Source: WHUA01 sp963711215 (GTDB taxonomy: Bacteria; Pseudomonadota; Alphaproteobacteria; UBA8366). From it: a stretch of 64,000 bases of DNA. Both the position numbers and the translations under genes were made by a program. The stretch's first letter is position 1; each line of letters starts with the position of its first letter. A model generated the notes under the pieces. The model worked only from the letters and a program-made list of their open reading frames with translations, was not told the DNA's origin and ran no database searches. Location of the stretch: NCBI GenBank assembly GCA_963711215.1, contig CAVQDH010000006.1:62001-126000 (forward strand), in the 5' to 3' direction. Shown here piece after piece: positions 1-9,561 of this stretch.

Positions 1-1
1 C

Positions 2-1055
2 GCCGGGCGGGTGACGCATGTAAACCGCGAGATGCGGCGGTTTATGACGCCGCTTGGCGATGACCTGCGGCCCGGCGCGGCGTATGAGGACCTGGTCCGC
101 CGGATGGTCGAAACCGACGCGATCAATCTCGACAGGGTGAAAAAGAAGCAATGGCTGGACGAGCGGCTGGCGCAGATTCAATTCGCCCGAGCGCACGCGG
201 GCGGAGTTCGAATATGCCGACGGCAGCTGGGTTCTGGCGATGGAGCAAAAGACGTCGAACGGTGAGATCGTCGCCCTTCGCATCGATATCACGCCGCTGA
301 AGATGGCCGAGGCGGCCCTCCGCGCGAGCCTGGAGAAGCAGCGGGAGTTGCAGAGCGAGTTCCACCATGTCTCGAGGCTGAGCGCCATGGGAGAGATGGC
401 GGCGACGCTTGCCCATGAATTGAACCAGCCGCTCACCGCGGTGATCAATTACGTCCAGGCCTGCCGCCGACTCCTCCAGTCCGGGGCCTCGCTAGAAGGA
501 TCCAGGGTGCCCGAATTCATGAACAAGGCGGTCGACCAGGCCCATCGCGCCGGCGAGATCATCAGCCATCTCCGCGGTTTCGTGACGCGCGGCGATTCCG
601 TGCGGGCGCGGGCGGACGTCAACGCGGTGGTGGCGGAGGCATGCGACCTCGCCCTGGTCGGCGCAAAGGCGGAAGGGATCGACGTAATTCTGGATCTGGC
701 GGATGACCTGCCGCTTGCGACGATGGATCGCGTGCAGATCCAGCAGGTCATCGTCAACCTCGTGCGCAACAGCATCGACGCGCTGCAGGACTGCGAACGG
801 CGGGCGATGGTAATTCGGACCTGGCTCAGCGACCCGGCGCATGTCTCGATCGCCGTATCGGATAACGGGCCCGGACTCGACCCGAATGTCGCGGCGAAGC
901 TGTTCGAGCCGTTCAACACCAGCAAGAAATCCGGCATGGGGATCGGGCTGTCGGTATGCCGGTCGATCGTACAGGAGCATGGCGGGACCATCGAGGCGAC
1001 GCCCAATCCCGGCGGCGGCGTCGTCTTCACGGTCACGCTGCCCTTGGAAGGGTGA
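2..1055 (+). CDS. PAS-domain sensor histidine kinase, 5'-truncated and frameshifted
   Basis: Sensor kinase that would phosphorylate the FixJ-type regulator just downstream. The 5' end lies outside the window. The first ~60 codons (frame 2) are the end of a PAS_7-type domain, with DLRPGAAYEDLVRRM. Near position 183 the frame must shift by one base; the new frame then reads SPERTRAEFEYADGSWVLAM straight into the PAS C-terminus and ITPLKMAEAAL. A HisKA domain follows with LAHELNQPL (phospho-acceptor His codon at 414-416), then an HATPase_c domain with its N box (NLVRNSIDAL), DNGPGL and GMGIGLSVCRSIV. The HELNQPL box is typical of FixL/DctB-class kinases. No heme-PAS region is visible, so oxygen sensing by this protein is not shown. 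The stop is 5 bases before the next start, implying co-transcription. Confidence 0.85.
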
Positions 1056-1060
1056 CGGGG

Positions 1061-1690
1061 ATGGCGTCCGAACCCCGGAACAGGATCTATATCGTCGACG
1101 ATGACGCCGCGGTGCGCGACTCGCTCGAAGCGCTGTTGATGGCGCACGGCTACGAGGTGGAGTGCTTCGCGTCGGGGGTCGATTTCATCGATGCATGCGA
1201 CGAAAAATCTGCCGGCTGTGTCTTGCTGGATATTCGCATGCCGCGCATGGATGGCATGGAAGTCCAGTCACGCCTGCACGCGATTCGGCCCGACCTGCCG
1301 GTGATCATGATTACCGGGCACGGCGATGTCTCCATGGCGGTGCGGGCGATGAAGGCCGGCGCGGTCGATTTCGTCGAGAAGCCGCTGCGCGAGGAAATAC
1401 TGCTCGAAGGCATCGAGGCCGCGTTACAGATCGCCCGCGAATCGCATCGCCAGCAAGACCTTGGCGCGGCGGCACAGAGCAACATGGAGAAGCTCACGCC
1501 GCGCGAGCGCGAGGTTCTCGAGCAGCTCGTGATCGGCCGGGCGAACAAGGTTATCGCGCAAGCGCTTGGCTGCAGCCCGCGCACCGTGGAAATTCACCGC
1601 GCCCGCATCATGGAAAAGATGAATGCGCGCAGCCTGCCCCACCTCGTCCGCCTTGCGCTTGCCGCCGGGATCGAGCCGGAGCTCAACTGA
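1061..1690 (+). CDS. FixJ-family response regulator (receiver + LuxR HTH)
   Basis: Two-component transcription regulator, partner of the kinase that ends 5 bases upstream. Residues 8-125 form a receiver domain: acidic pocket IVDDD, phospho-acceptor Asp57 in CVLLDIRMPRMDG, the Thr of VIMITGHGDVSMA and the Lys of DFVEKPL. Residues ~145-205 form a LuxR-type helix-turn-helix (LTPREREVLEQLVIGRANKVIAQALG, then SPRTVEIHRARIMEKM). This is the FixJ/NarL architecture at the usual ~210 residues. The ATG at 1061 is chosen because it starts just before the receiver; an upstream in-frame extension overlaps the kinase. In rhizobia FixJ activates fixK; here a Crp/Fnr gene lies 0.7 kb downstream with a FixJ-like box in front of it. 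Confidence 0.93.
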   Translation: MASEPRNRIYIVDDDAAVRDSLEALLMAHGYEVECFASGVDFIDACDEKSAGCVLLDIRMPRMDGMEVQSRLHAIRPDLPVIMITGHGDVSMAVRAMKAGAVDFVEKPLREEILLEGIEAALQIARESHRQQDLGAAAQSNMEKLTPREREVLEQLVIGRANKVIAQALGCSPRTVEIHRARIMEKMNARSLPHLVRLALAAGIEPELN

Positions 1691-1811
1691 TCAGGGCGTC
1701 TCCGATACAACGGAGGTAGGGAGTAAACCGTATTTCGGGCCGCTCCCGAAGGGCGTATTGCTTCAGCCATGGGATAGCGTTCCCACCGCGGACGGGTATG
1801 CGGGGGGCGGA

Positions 1812-2213
1812 ATGCGGAATTGGCAGAAGACAATGCATGGCACGTCCATGGACGAGGAAACGACTATATACATCGTCGAGGATGACGAGCCGGTGCGCGA
1901 TTCACTGGTGGCGCTGGTCGAATCCGAAGGATTTTCGGCCGTTTCCTTCCGGTCGGCCGAGGATTTCCTGGCGCATTTTCATCCCGGCGGCGATGCCTGC
2001 TTGCTGCTGGATCTTGAGCTGCCGGGCAAAAATGGCTTCGAGCTGCTGGAAATCCTTGGCGCCCGTTCCCATCACCTCCCGGTTATCGTGATCACCGGCA
2101 AGGCCGATCTCGGGGCGCGGGCGAAGGCGCTCGACCTGGGCGCGTCGGCCGTTTTCGTGAAGCCGGCAAATCCGGACATGGTGATCGCCACGATCCGGCA
2201 GGCCGCCTGCTAA
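1812..2213 (+). CDS. Stand-alone receiver-domain response regulator
   Basis: A CheY-like single receiver of about 134 residues without an output domain. It shows the acidic pocket (YIVEDDEPVRDSL), phospho-acceptor Asp67 (LLLDLELPGKNGFELL), the conserved Thr in VIVITGKADLG, and Lys in FVKPANPDMVI. It resembles the receiver half of FixJ proteins and may act as a phosphate sink or competing partner for the upstream kinase; that role is inferred. Start choice is uncertain: ATGs at 1812, 1833 and 1848 are in frame, and 1812 has a G-rich stretch immediately upstream. It lies 120 bases after the FixJ-type gene and probably belongs to the same signalling cluster. Confidence 0.85.
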   Translation: MRNWQKTMHGTSMDEETTIYIVEDDEPVRDSLVALVESEGFSAVSFRSAEDFLAHFHPGGDACLLLDLELPGKNGFELLEILGARSHHLPVIVITGKADLGARAKALDLGASAVFVKPANPDMVIATIRQAAC

Positions 2214-2312
2214 TCGCGCTTTCCCAAGAATTATAGACAAATCCTTAGGAACCGGCGCTCCCGAAAGCGCGCTCTCCCGGGCCTGTGCGTCGCCGCCGCC
2301 CGGTACGGAGTT

Positions 2313-2320
2313 CTACGTAC
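2313..2320 (-). promoter_or_regulatory. Candidate FixJ-binding box
   Basis: The minus-strand octamer GTACGTAG matches the class I FixJ consensus GTAMGTAG known from Sinorhizobium, inside the 10-bp palindrome TACGTACGTA (2314-2323). It lies about 95 bases upstream of the Crp/Fnr-type gene, a plausible distance for a FixJ-activated promoter. The match is seen directly; the function is inferred. Confidence 0.4.
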
Positions 2321-2414
2321 GTAATCGACCGAATTACCGGAAGCCGCGGATTTCGCGAGACTTCGGCACGGTTAACGCAGCGGGCGTTCACCGGTTGAAT
2401 CAAGGAGAGGCGCA

Positions 2415-3143
2415 ATGAGGCAAGCAAGTCCCGACTTCCAGCCGGCCATGAATTGCGTTCCGAGCTGGGGTCAGACATTCGGTCAAACACAGGCGGCGAA
2501 TACGGATGCGTTCGCGGCCATCGGTACCGTGATGCGGCGCGTATCGAAAGACACGCTGTTCTGGGAAGGCGACCCGGTGGACCACGTCTATCAGGTTATT
2601 CGGGGCGTCGTGTGCCTCTACAAGCTGCTGCCCGACGGGCGCCGTCAGGTGGCGCGCTTCTGCCATGCCGGGGATATGATCGGCCTGACGGCCGACCGCC
2701 GTTATCCGTATACCGCCGATGCGCTGACCGAATTGAGCGTCGTTCGCATTCGGCGCGCCGACCTCGATTCCCGGATGGAAAGCGACCGGGCCGTGCTGCA
2801 AAAGGTTCTTGCGGCGATCAGCCAGGAATTGTCACTCGCGCAGAATCAGCTCCTGCTGCTAGGGCGCAAGTCGGCCTCGGAGCGGGTTGCTTCTTTCCTG
2901 CATGCCATGGTGGATCAGGCCCACCGCGACGGCGGCGACGGCCAGTCGATTACCCTGCCGATGACCCGCGTCGATATCGCCGATTTCCTGGGGCTTACGC
3001 ACGAGACCGTCTGCCGGGTCCTCAGCGCGCTGAAGGCCGGGGGGATCATCGCGACGCCCGACCCGCATTGCATCGAGATCCTTCTGCCCGAGGTCCTGGA
3101 GGAAATCGCCGAGGGCGACGGCCCGGAAAGGCTGTGCGCCTGA
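2415..3143 (+). CDS. Crp/Fnr-family transcriptional regulator, FixK-like
   Basis: A 242-residue regulator with a cyclic-nucleotide-binding-like beta barrel (residues ~30-140; GDPVDHVYQVIRGVVCLYKL, ADRRYPYTADALTE) and a C-terminal winged helix with MTRVDIADFLGLTHETVCRVLSAL (~180-205). The recognition helix has E-T-V-C-R, close to the E..SR pattern that reads TTGA half-sites in FNR and FixK. The N-terminus has one cysteine instead of the FNR Fe-S cysteine cluster, so it is FixK-like rather than a direct O2 sensor. A strong ribosome site (AAGGAGAGG) precedes the ATG at 2415. It sits after a FixL/FixJ-like pair and before phaC, whose upstream region carries an FNR/FixK-type box. Confidence 0.92.
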   Translation: MRQASPDFQPAMNCVPSWGQTFGQTQAANTDAFAAIGTVMRRVSKDTLFWEGDPVDHVYQVIRGVVCLYKLLPDGRRQVARFCHAGDMIGLTADRRYPYTADALTELSVVRIRRADLDSRMESDRAVLQKVLAAISQELSLAQNQLLLLGRKSASERVASFLHAMVDQAHRDGGDGQSITLPMTRVDIADFLGLTHETVCRVLSALKAGGIIATPDPHCIEILLPEVLEEIAEGDGPERLCA

Positions 3144-3234
3144 GGCGGTAAACATTGTCGTAAAGGTTGCCGTGTAAGAATTGGGGGAAAGGCGCGGGCT
3201 TTTGCTTTCTCGGCAGGAGCCCCGCCGGCTACCG

Positions 3235-3248
3235 TTGATATTGCTCAA
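3235..3248 (+). promoter_or_regulatory. Candidate FNR/FixK box upstream of phaC
   Basis: The sequence TTGATATTGCTCAA keeps the complete TTGA-N6-TCAA core of the anaerobox (consensus TTGAT-N4-ATCAA, one mismatch). It ends 42 bases before the phaC start codon and 92 bases after the stop of a FixK-like regulator gene. It is therefore a natural candidate target of that regulator; binding is inferred. Confidence 0.5.
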
Positions 3249-3290
3249 TATTCGGGATTAGGGCGGCTCGATCCGCGAGAGTGATGAACC

Positions 3291-5276
3291 ATGACTGATC
3301 GACATCCGGTAGTGCCCGCGCGCAAGCGGAGCCCGTCTGCGGCCGGCGGCAAGGCTTCGGCCAAGGCCGCGGGCGGTAAAGCAGCCGAGCCCGCGCGCCG
3401 GCCGGTGCGCGACGGCAGGCGTGCGGGAGATCTCGCCGAGCTGGCCTGGGAGCGCAATTCCTTCTCGTCGACCGCCATGTCGGAGATCATGGACCGCTCG
3501 CTGCGCGCGGGCCTTGCCCGCTTTACGGCCGGCCTGTCACCGGCCGCTCTCGGCTCGGCGTATCTCGATTGGGCGATTCATCTGCTTTCTTCGCCAGGGA
3601 AGCGCCTCCAACTGGTCGACAAGGCGGCGCGCAAGAGCGTCCGATACGCGAATTTCCTCGGGCGCGCGATGGCGGATCCCGAGGCAGCGACATGCTGCAT
3701 CGAGCCGTTGCCGCAGGACCGTCGCTTCAGCGCGCCGGAATGGCAGCAGTGGCCGTATAATGCGATATACCAGAGCTTTCTCCTGACCCAGCAGTGGTGG
3801 CATAACGCGACGACCGGTGTCCGCGGCGTATCGCGGCAACATGAGCGGGTCGTGGAATTCGCCACCCGGCAGCTGCTCGACATCGTCGCGCCGTCGAATT
3901 TCATCCCGACCAATCCGGTTGTGCTGGAAAAGACGATCAACACCGGCGGCCAGAACCTGGTGCAAGGCTGGAGCAATTTTCTCGAGGATTGGGAACGGTC
4001 CGCGAGCGGCAAGAGGCCTGTCGGCGCCGAGGCGTATCAAGTGGGCGAAAACGTCGCCGTTACGCCGGGCAAGGTGATCTACCGCAACCGGCTCATCGAA
4101 TTGATCCAGTACACGCCGACGACCGAGACGGTGCACGCGGAGCCCGTCCTGATCGTGCCCGCGTGGATCATGAAATATTACATTCTCGATCTGTCGCCGC
4201 AGAATTCCCTGGTCCGCTACCTCGTGGAAAAGGGCCACACGGTCTTCATCATCTCCTGGAAGAATCCCGAGCCGTCGGACCGCGACCTGGGCATGGAGGA
4301 CTACATGCGGCTCGGCGTGGCCGATGCGCTCGACGCCGTGTCGGCGATCTGCGACCGGCGCCGGATACACGGCGTCGGCTATTGCCTTGGCGGTACCCTG
4401 CTGACGATTGCCGCCGCCGCGATGGCGCGGGACGGCGACGACCGTCTGGCGTCGCTCACCCTTCTGGCGTCGGAAGTCGATTTCACCGAAGCCGGCGAGC
4501 TGACCCTCTTCATCGACGAAAGCGAGCTCAGCTTTCTCGAGGACATGATGTGGGAGCAGGGTTTCCTCGACACCAAGCAGATGGCGGGCGCATTCCAGCT
4601 CCTGCGCTCGAACGACCTGATCTGGTCGCGCTTGCAGCATGAATACCTGATGGGCGAGCGGCGCCCGATGAGCGACCTGATGGCCTGGAACGCCGATCTC
4701 ACGCGCATGCCGTACCGCATGCATTCGGAATACCTGCGCAGGCTGTTCCTCGACAATGATTTCATGGAGGGGCGCTACTTAGTCGACGGCCGCCCCGTCG
4801 CGGTCAACGACATCCGGGCCCCGATCTTCTGCGTCGCCACGGTGCGCGACCACGTCGCGCCCTGGCGGTCGGTCTTCAAGATGCATTTGATCGCGGATAC
4901 GGAGGTGACCTTCCTGCTGACCAATGGCGGCCATAATACCGGTATCGTCAGCGAGCCCGGCCGTCCGGGCAACCGCTACCAGGTGGCGACGCGGGCCGAT
5001 TTAGATGGCTTTATCGACCCTGACACATGGATAAAGACGGTGCCGACAAAAGACGGATCATGGTGGCCCGAGTGGGAAGGCTGGCTCGCCCGGCGCTCGG
5101 GCGATTCCATCCCGCCGCCGCCGATGGGCGCGCCCGTCAAGGGCTACGACGTCGTGTGCGATGCGCCGGGCGCTGTACGTCTTCCAGGAATAGAGCCTCG
5201 TGAACAAAACCGCCGCCGGACCAAGGGATCATGGCGGCTGACCCTGCCCAGCCAAGCCGCGACGCTAAGGCCGTGA
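3291..5276 (+). CDS. phaC: Class I poly(R)-hydroxyalkanoate synthase
   Basis: Polymerises (R)-3-hydroxyacyl-CoA into polyhydroxyalkanoate at the granule surface. After a ~45-residue Lys/Ala-rich leader comes a PhaC N-terminal domain (NFIPTNPVVLEKTINTGGQN, residues ~200-220) and an alpha/beta-hydrolase core with the lipase-like box GVGYCLGG. The nucleophile is Cys365; the catalytic Asp is in VRDHVAPWRSVF and the His in NGGHNTGI. Length and lack of PhaE/PhaR partners point to class I. The last codons look shifted: a one-base correction near 5173 gives the family-like ending APGAYVFQE and a stop at 5191-5193, which would also remove the 46-base overlap with the ATPase gene. It has an FNR/FixK-like box upstream; no phaA, phaB or phasin gene is adjacent. 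Confidence 0.95.
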   Translation: MTDRHPVVPARKRSPSAAGGKASAKAAGGKAAEPARRPVRDGRRAGDLAELAWERNSFSSTAMSEIMDRSLRAGLARFTAGLSPAALGSAYLDWAIHLLSSPGKRLQLVDKAARKSVRYANFLGRAMADPEAATCCIEPLPQDRRFSAPEWQQWPYNAIYQSFLLTQQWWHNATTGVRGVSRQHERVVEFATRQLLDIVAPSNFIPTNPVVLEKTINTGGQNLVQGWSNFLEDWERSASGKRPVGAEAYQVGENVAVTPGKVIYRNRLIELIQYTPTTETVHAEPVLIVPAWIMKYYILDLSPQNSLVRYLVEKGHTVFIISWKNPEPSDRDLGMEDYMRLGVADALDAVSAICDRRRIHGVGYCLGGTLLTIAAAAMARDGDDRLASLTLLASEVDFTEAGELTLFIDESELSFLEDMMWEQGFLDTKQMAGAFQLLRSNDLIWSRLQHEYLMGERRPMSDLMAWNADLTRMPYRMHSEYLRRLFLDNDFMEGRYLVDGRPVAVNDIRAPIFCVATVRDHVAPWRSVFKMHLIADTEVTFLLTNGGHNTGIVSEPGRPGNRYQVATRADLDGFIDPDTWIKTVPTKDGSWWPEWEGWLARRSGDSIPPPPMGAPVKGYDVVCDAPGAVRLPGIEPREQNRRRTKGSWRLTLPSQAATLRP

Positions 5277-7961
5277 CAGTCGAGAGCGGCTTCGGCGTGG
5301 CGGCGGTTTGGCATGCCCTGCCGGCCGCCGAGGTCGCGCGCCGGTGGGAAACGGACCCCGGCTCCGGGCTATCGGAAACGGAGGCTGCCCGGCGCCTCGC
5401 GAGGTACGGACCGAACGAGTTGGAAGTGGTGGGTCGCACCGCTTGGTACACGGTCCTGCTGCGGCAGTTTACCGACATCCTGATCATCATCCTCGTCGCC
5501 GCCGCGGCGATTTCGCTCGCCGTCGGCGATGCCGCCGACGCGGTGACGATCCTCGCGATCGTGCTGCTGAACGGCGGCCTCGGCTTCGCGCAGGAATGGC
5601 AGGCGGAGAGGGCCATGGCGGCGCTGCGCGAGATGCTGTCGCCGCGCTGCACCGTCAGACGCGATGGACGGGAGACGGAGATCGAAACGGCGGCCCTCGT
5701 GCCGGGCGACGTCGTCATGCTCAAGATCGGCGATCGCGTGCCGGCCGATCTCCGGCTGTTCGAGACGCTCAACCTCAAGATCGACGAAGCGGCGCTGACC
5801 GGCGAATCGCTTTCGGTCGCCAAGGACCCGGCGCCGCTCGCGGTTGATGCGCCCGTGGCGGAACGTGCGTGCATCGCCTGGATGGGGACCGAGATAAGCA
5901 ACGGGCGCGGCGCGGGCGTGGTCGTCGCCACGGGGATGGAAACCGAGTTCGGCCGGATTGCGCGCCTGACGCAAAGCGTCGAGCGTGAGACAACGCCGCT
6001 GCAGCGCAAGCTGGGCCGTCTCGGGCGTAAGCTCGGCCTCCTGTCGGTGGCGGTGTCGGTGCTGATCGCCGGCATCGGCTGGCTCGCCGGCAAGCCGCTC
6101 CTCGAGATGTTCCTCACCGGGGTCTCGCTGGCCGTCGCGCTCGTGCCCGAGGGCCTTCCGGCGGTCGTGACGATCACGCTGGCGCTCGGCATCCGGGCCA
6201 TGGTTCGCCGCCATGCCCTGCTGCGCCGGCTGCAGGCGGCGGAGACGCTGGGCGCGGCGTCCGTCATCTGCACGGACAAGACCGGGACGCTCACCCGCAA
6301 CGAGATGACCGTCACGCGGATCTGGTATCCGGAAGGCGCGGTCACGGTCAGCGGAGTCGGGTACGAGCCCGAGGGAAAGTTCACCGTGAACGGCGCAGCG
6401 ATCGATCCGCACGACCGGCCCGGCCTTCGCGATCTGCTGCGCACCGGGTTGATCTGCAACCACGCCACCATCACGAAGACCGGCGAGGACTGGCGCGCGC
6501 TTGGGCGAGCCGACCGAGGCGGCCCTCGTCGTTGCCGCCTACAAGGCGTCGCTCTTCCCGGACGGCGCGGACCAGCGCGTGACGGAGTTCTCCTTCAACT
6601 CGGACCGCAAGCGCATGACGATCATCGTCCGCGAAGGGGATACGCTGATCGCGCATGTCAAAGGCGCGCCCGAGGTGGTCCTGGAGCGCTCCCGCTATTT
6701 GCGCATCGACGGCGAGGACCGTCCGATGACGGATGCGGACCGTCAGGCGGCGGAAGCGGCCTACATGGCAATGGCGGCGGGCGGCCTGCGCACGCTGGCC
6801 CTGGCGCGCCGCCATGTGCCGCCCTCCGCTGCGCTCGACGACGACGGCATCGAGCAGGATCTGACCCTGCTCGGCATCGTCGGCATCATCGATCCCCCCC
6901 GGCCGGAGGTTCCCGCCGCCATGCGGATCGCGCATGAGGCGGGGATCCACGTCATCATGATCACCGGCGACGCCGCGCCGACCGCGGCCGCGATCGCCCG
7001 AGCAGGTCGGCCTGCGGGCGGCCCGGGCAGTGACCGGCACGGCGCTGGCGAAGGCCTCGGACGGCGATATCCAGGCCATGCTCGGCGACGGCGTCGTCTT
7101 CGCGCGGACCACGCCCGAACAGAAGCTGCGCATCGTCGGCCTGCTGCAGGCGATGGGGCATATCGTCGGCATGACCGGCGACGGGGTGAACGACGCGCCG
7201 GCGCTGCGCAAGTCGGATATCGGCATCGCCATGGGGCGGCGGGGAACCGACGTCGCCAAGGGCGCGGCCGACATGATCCTCACCGACGACAATTTCGCCT
7301 CGATCATCGGCGCGGTGGAGGAGGGGCGCCGGCAGTATGAGAACATCAAGAAATTCGTCCGCTATCTCTTGTCGTCCAATACCGGCGAGGTGCTGGCGAT
7401 CTTCCTCAACATCGTCCTCGGCGGGCCGCTGATCCTGCTGCCGGTTCAGATTCTGTGGATGAACCTGGTGACGGACGGGCTGTCCGCGCTCGCGCTGGGG
7501 GTTGAGCCGGGCGACCGGTCGCTCATGCGCCGGAAGCCGCGGCCGCGCGACGAGGCGCTCGTCGACCGGCCAGCTGCCGCGATGGTGATCGCCATGGGCA
7601 CGTATATCGGCTTGGCGACCCTCGCCCTGTTCCAGGTCTATGGCGCGACCGGCGATGCCGCCCTCGCCCAGACCGTCGCCTTCACCGGCATCATCGTGAT
7701 GGAGAAGGCCAACGTGTTCAATTTCCGCGTCCTCGGCGGGCCGATCCGCGATATCGGTTGGTTTTCCAATCCATGGCTGCTGCTCGCGGTGTCCGGGACC
7801 CTGGTGATGCAGGTTTGCGCGGTGTACGTGCCGTTCCTGCAGGACGCCCTGCACACGACGGCGCTCGGCTGGCGCGAATGGGCCGTGATCATCGCCGTCG
7901 GCGGCGCCGCTCTTCGTGCGTGACCGAGGCATGGAAATGGTGGCGAAGCCGCCGGGCCTGA
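5231..7961 (+). CDS. P-type calcium-transporting ATPase, split by frameshifts
   Basis: Membrane cation pump of the P2 (SERCA/PMA1-like) group. The first part carries the cation-ATPase N-terminal domain (~20-90), actuator motif AALTGES, transmembrane segment 4 with VALVPEGLPAVVTITLALG and phosphorylation motif ICTDKTGTLT (Asp349). One extra G in the GGG at ~6503 shifts to the second part (GEPTEAALV, nucleotide-binding FNSDRKRMTIIV). One extra C near 6998 shifts to the third part (EQVGLRAARAVTGTALA, hinge MTGDGVNDAPALRKSDIGIAMG and C-terminal membrane helices). A possible third slip near 7915 would extend the end from 7923 to VTEAWKWWRSRRA at 7961. All pieces join without loss of conserved residues, so the intact gene probably encodes ~900 residues. 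PEGLPAVVT favours Ca2+ over Mg2+ transport, but the ion is inferred. Confidence 0.88.
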
Positions 7962-8093
7962 AGGCTGGCGCGGCGGCGCCGGATCTCTCGGCGCGCCATT
8001 TCTCTCACTTTCTGCTACTTTCTGGGCCGCCGCATGGGGTGATATAATCGGCCCCGGCGCACCGGCCTGCTAAGGTCAAGCAAAGGCAACCCC

Positions 8094-9437
8094 ATGACCG
8101 TCCAGCAGAAGGATTTTCTCTCGTCCCTCGACAGCCGGGCCGCGGAAATCGTGGATGCCTGCACGCGCTGCGGCAAGTGCGTGGCGGTCTGCCCGATGCC
8201 GGGCCTGACCGGAATCGACGCATCCGAGCCGGACAAGATCGTCTCGGGCGTGCTCGACATCCTCCGCGACGGCACGGGACCGGAAGCTTCGGCACGTTGG
8301 GCGAGCGTTTGCAGCGGCACCGGGCATTGCATTGCCGCCTGCGACTACGGCGTGAACCCGCGCTTCATGCTGTCGCTGGCGCGCCGCGCGCTCACGAAGG
8401 GCCAGCCTGCGGACAAGCGCCGCGACGCGGGGAAGAAGGACTTTCAGGCGATGAGCCGCGGGGTCCGGGTGCTGTCGCGTTTGCAGCTGCCGCCGGACCT
8501 GATGGCGCGGCTGAATCCGTCCTCGCATCCCGAGCGCGCGGAGGCGCCGGACCTGGTCTTCTACACCGGCTGCAACATGCTGAGGACGCCGCATATCGGC
8601 CTCCTCTGTCTCGACGTGCTCGACCGGCTCGGCGTCAGCTACGAGGTCTATGGCGGCCCGTCCAACTGCTGCGGCGTGTTGCAGTGGCGGCCGGGCGACG
8701 ACGCGAACTCGGGACGGCAGGCCCACAAGACGATCGAGCGCTTCGCCCAGACGAAGACGTCGGAGGTGCTGTCCTGGTGCCCGACCTGCCAGATTCAGTT
8801 CAGCGAGATGTCGCTGCCGAACTTCGCGCGTGAGGACGGCCCGGTCTTCGACATGACGATGTTCGCGGTCTACCTGGAGCGCCGGCTCGACGAGCTCCGC
8901 CCGCTGATGACGCGGCCCGTGAACAAGCGCGTGGCGCTGCACGAGCATGCCGGCGCGCTCGGCGTCACGGAAGCGGTGAAGCGGCTGCTGTCGGCCATTC
9001 CGGGGCTCGAGCTGGTCGATCTTGATCTGCAGCAGGTCGGCTACGCCGTCACCGCTTTGCGGGCGATTCCCGATCACCGCCGCAAGATGGTGGCGATGGA
9101 GCTCAAGGCGGCGGAAGACGCCGGCGTGACGACGCTGGCCGGGATCTACCACACCGATCACCGCGAGCTGGTCGGCCATGAAAGCCAGTGGCCCTTCGAG
9201 ATCGTCAACTTCATGGAGCTGATCGGCGAAAGCATGGGGCTGCACCGTGACGACGTCTTCAAGCGCCTGAAGCTGATGCAGGACGTGGACGCCATTCTCG
9301 CCGATACGGCGGCGCTGATCGCCGCCTACGGTCTCGATCCGGAGGAGGTCCGCGAGGTCGTCCTGAAGGATATCGTCGGCGACCAGCATCTCCCGCTCGA
9401 CCGCAGCAAGCACGCTCAATACATCACCGGCGGTTGA
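8094..9437 (+). CDS. (Fe-S)-binding protein with CCG domains (HdrD/GlpC-like)
   Basis: Probable electron-transfer or oxidoreductase subunit of 447 residues. The N-terminus has one complete 4Fe-4S motif (CTRCGKCVAVCPMP, ~23-36) and a second degenerate one (CSGTGHCIAACDYG), in which one of the usual cysteines is missing. Two cysteine-rich CCG-type regions follow (FYTGCNM...GGPSNCCG, ~160-200, and SWCPTC...LHEHAGALG, ~235-290). The second lacks the final cysteine, which is replaced by HAG. Such proteins usually partner FAD-linked oxidases or heterodisulfide-reductase-like enzymes, but no such partner is adjacent; a FAD-linked oxidase lies 25 kb away. The next gene is a PhnW-like aminotransferase on the same strand. 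The substrate cannot be assigned. Confidence 0.8.
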   Translation: MTVQQKDFLSSLDSRAAEIVDACTRCGKCVAVCPMPGLTGIDASEPDKIVSGVLDILRDGTGPEASARWASVCSGTGHCIAACDYGVNPRFMLSLARRALTKGQPADKRRDAGKKDFQAMSRGVRVLSRLQLPPDLMARLNPSSHPERAEAPDLVFYTGCNMLRTPHIGLLCLDVLDRLGVSYEVYGGPSNCCGVLQWRPGDDANSGRQAHKTIERFAQTKTSEVLSWCPTCQIQFSEMSLPNFAREDGPVFDMTMFAVYLERRLDELRPLMTRPVNKRVALHEHAGALGVTEAVKRLLSAIPGLELVDLDLQQVGYAVTALRAIPDHRRKMVAMELKAAEDAGVTTLAGIYHTDHRELVGHESQWPFEIVNFMELIGESMGLHRDDVFKRLKLMQDVDAILADTAALIAAYGLDPEEVREVVLKDIVGDQHLPLDRSKHAQYITGG

Positions 9438-9561
9438 GAGCCCGCGATCCGTCCTAGCCGGCCGGGCGCAGGCGATCTCCGTCCGCAAGTGATTGACTCG
9501 CGCCGCGCGCCTGCGTCACATGGCGCGATCCGATCCGTGCCAACAGTGGGAGTTTCCTTCC

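Noticed and set aside
2..240. Calling the sensor kinase FixL
   Set aside because: The visible part is a PAS_7-type end; no heme-binding PAS or its conserved His is in the window, so oxygen binding cannot be claimed.
3537..4724. Antisense open frame opposite phaC
   Set aside because: No motif is visible, and the plus-strand phaC has complete catalytic triad motifs, so this is a composition shadow.
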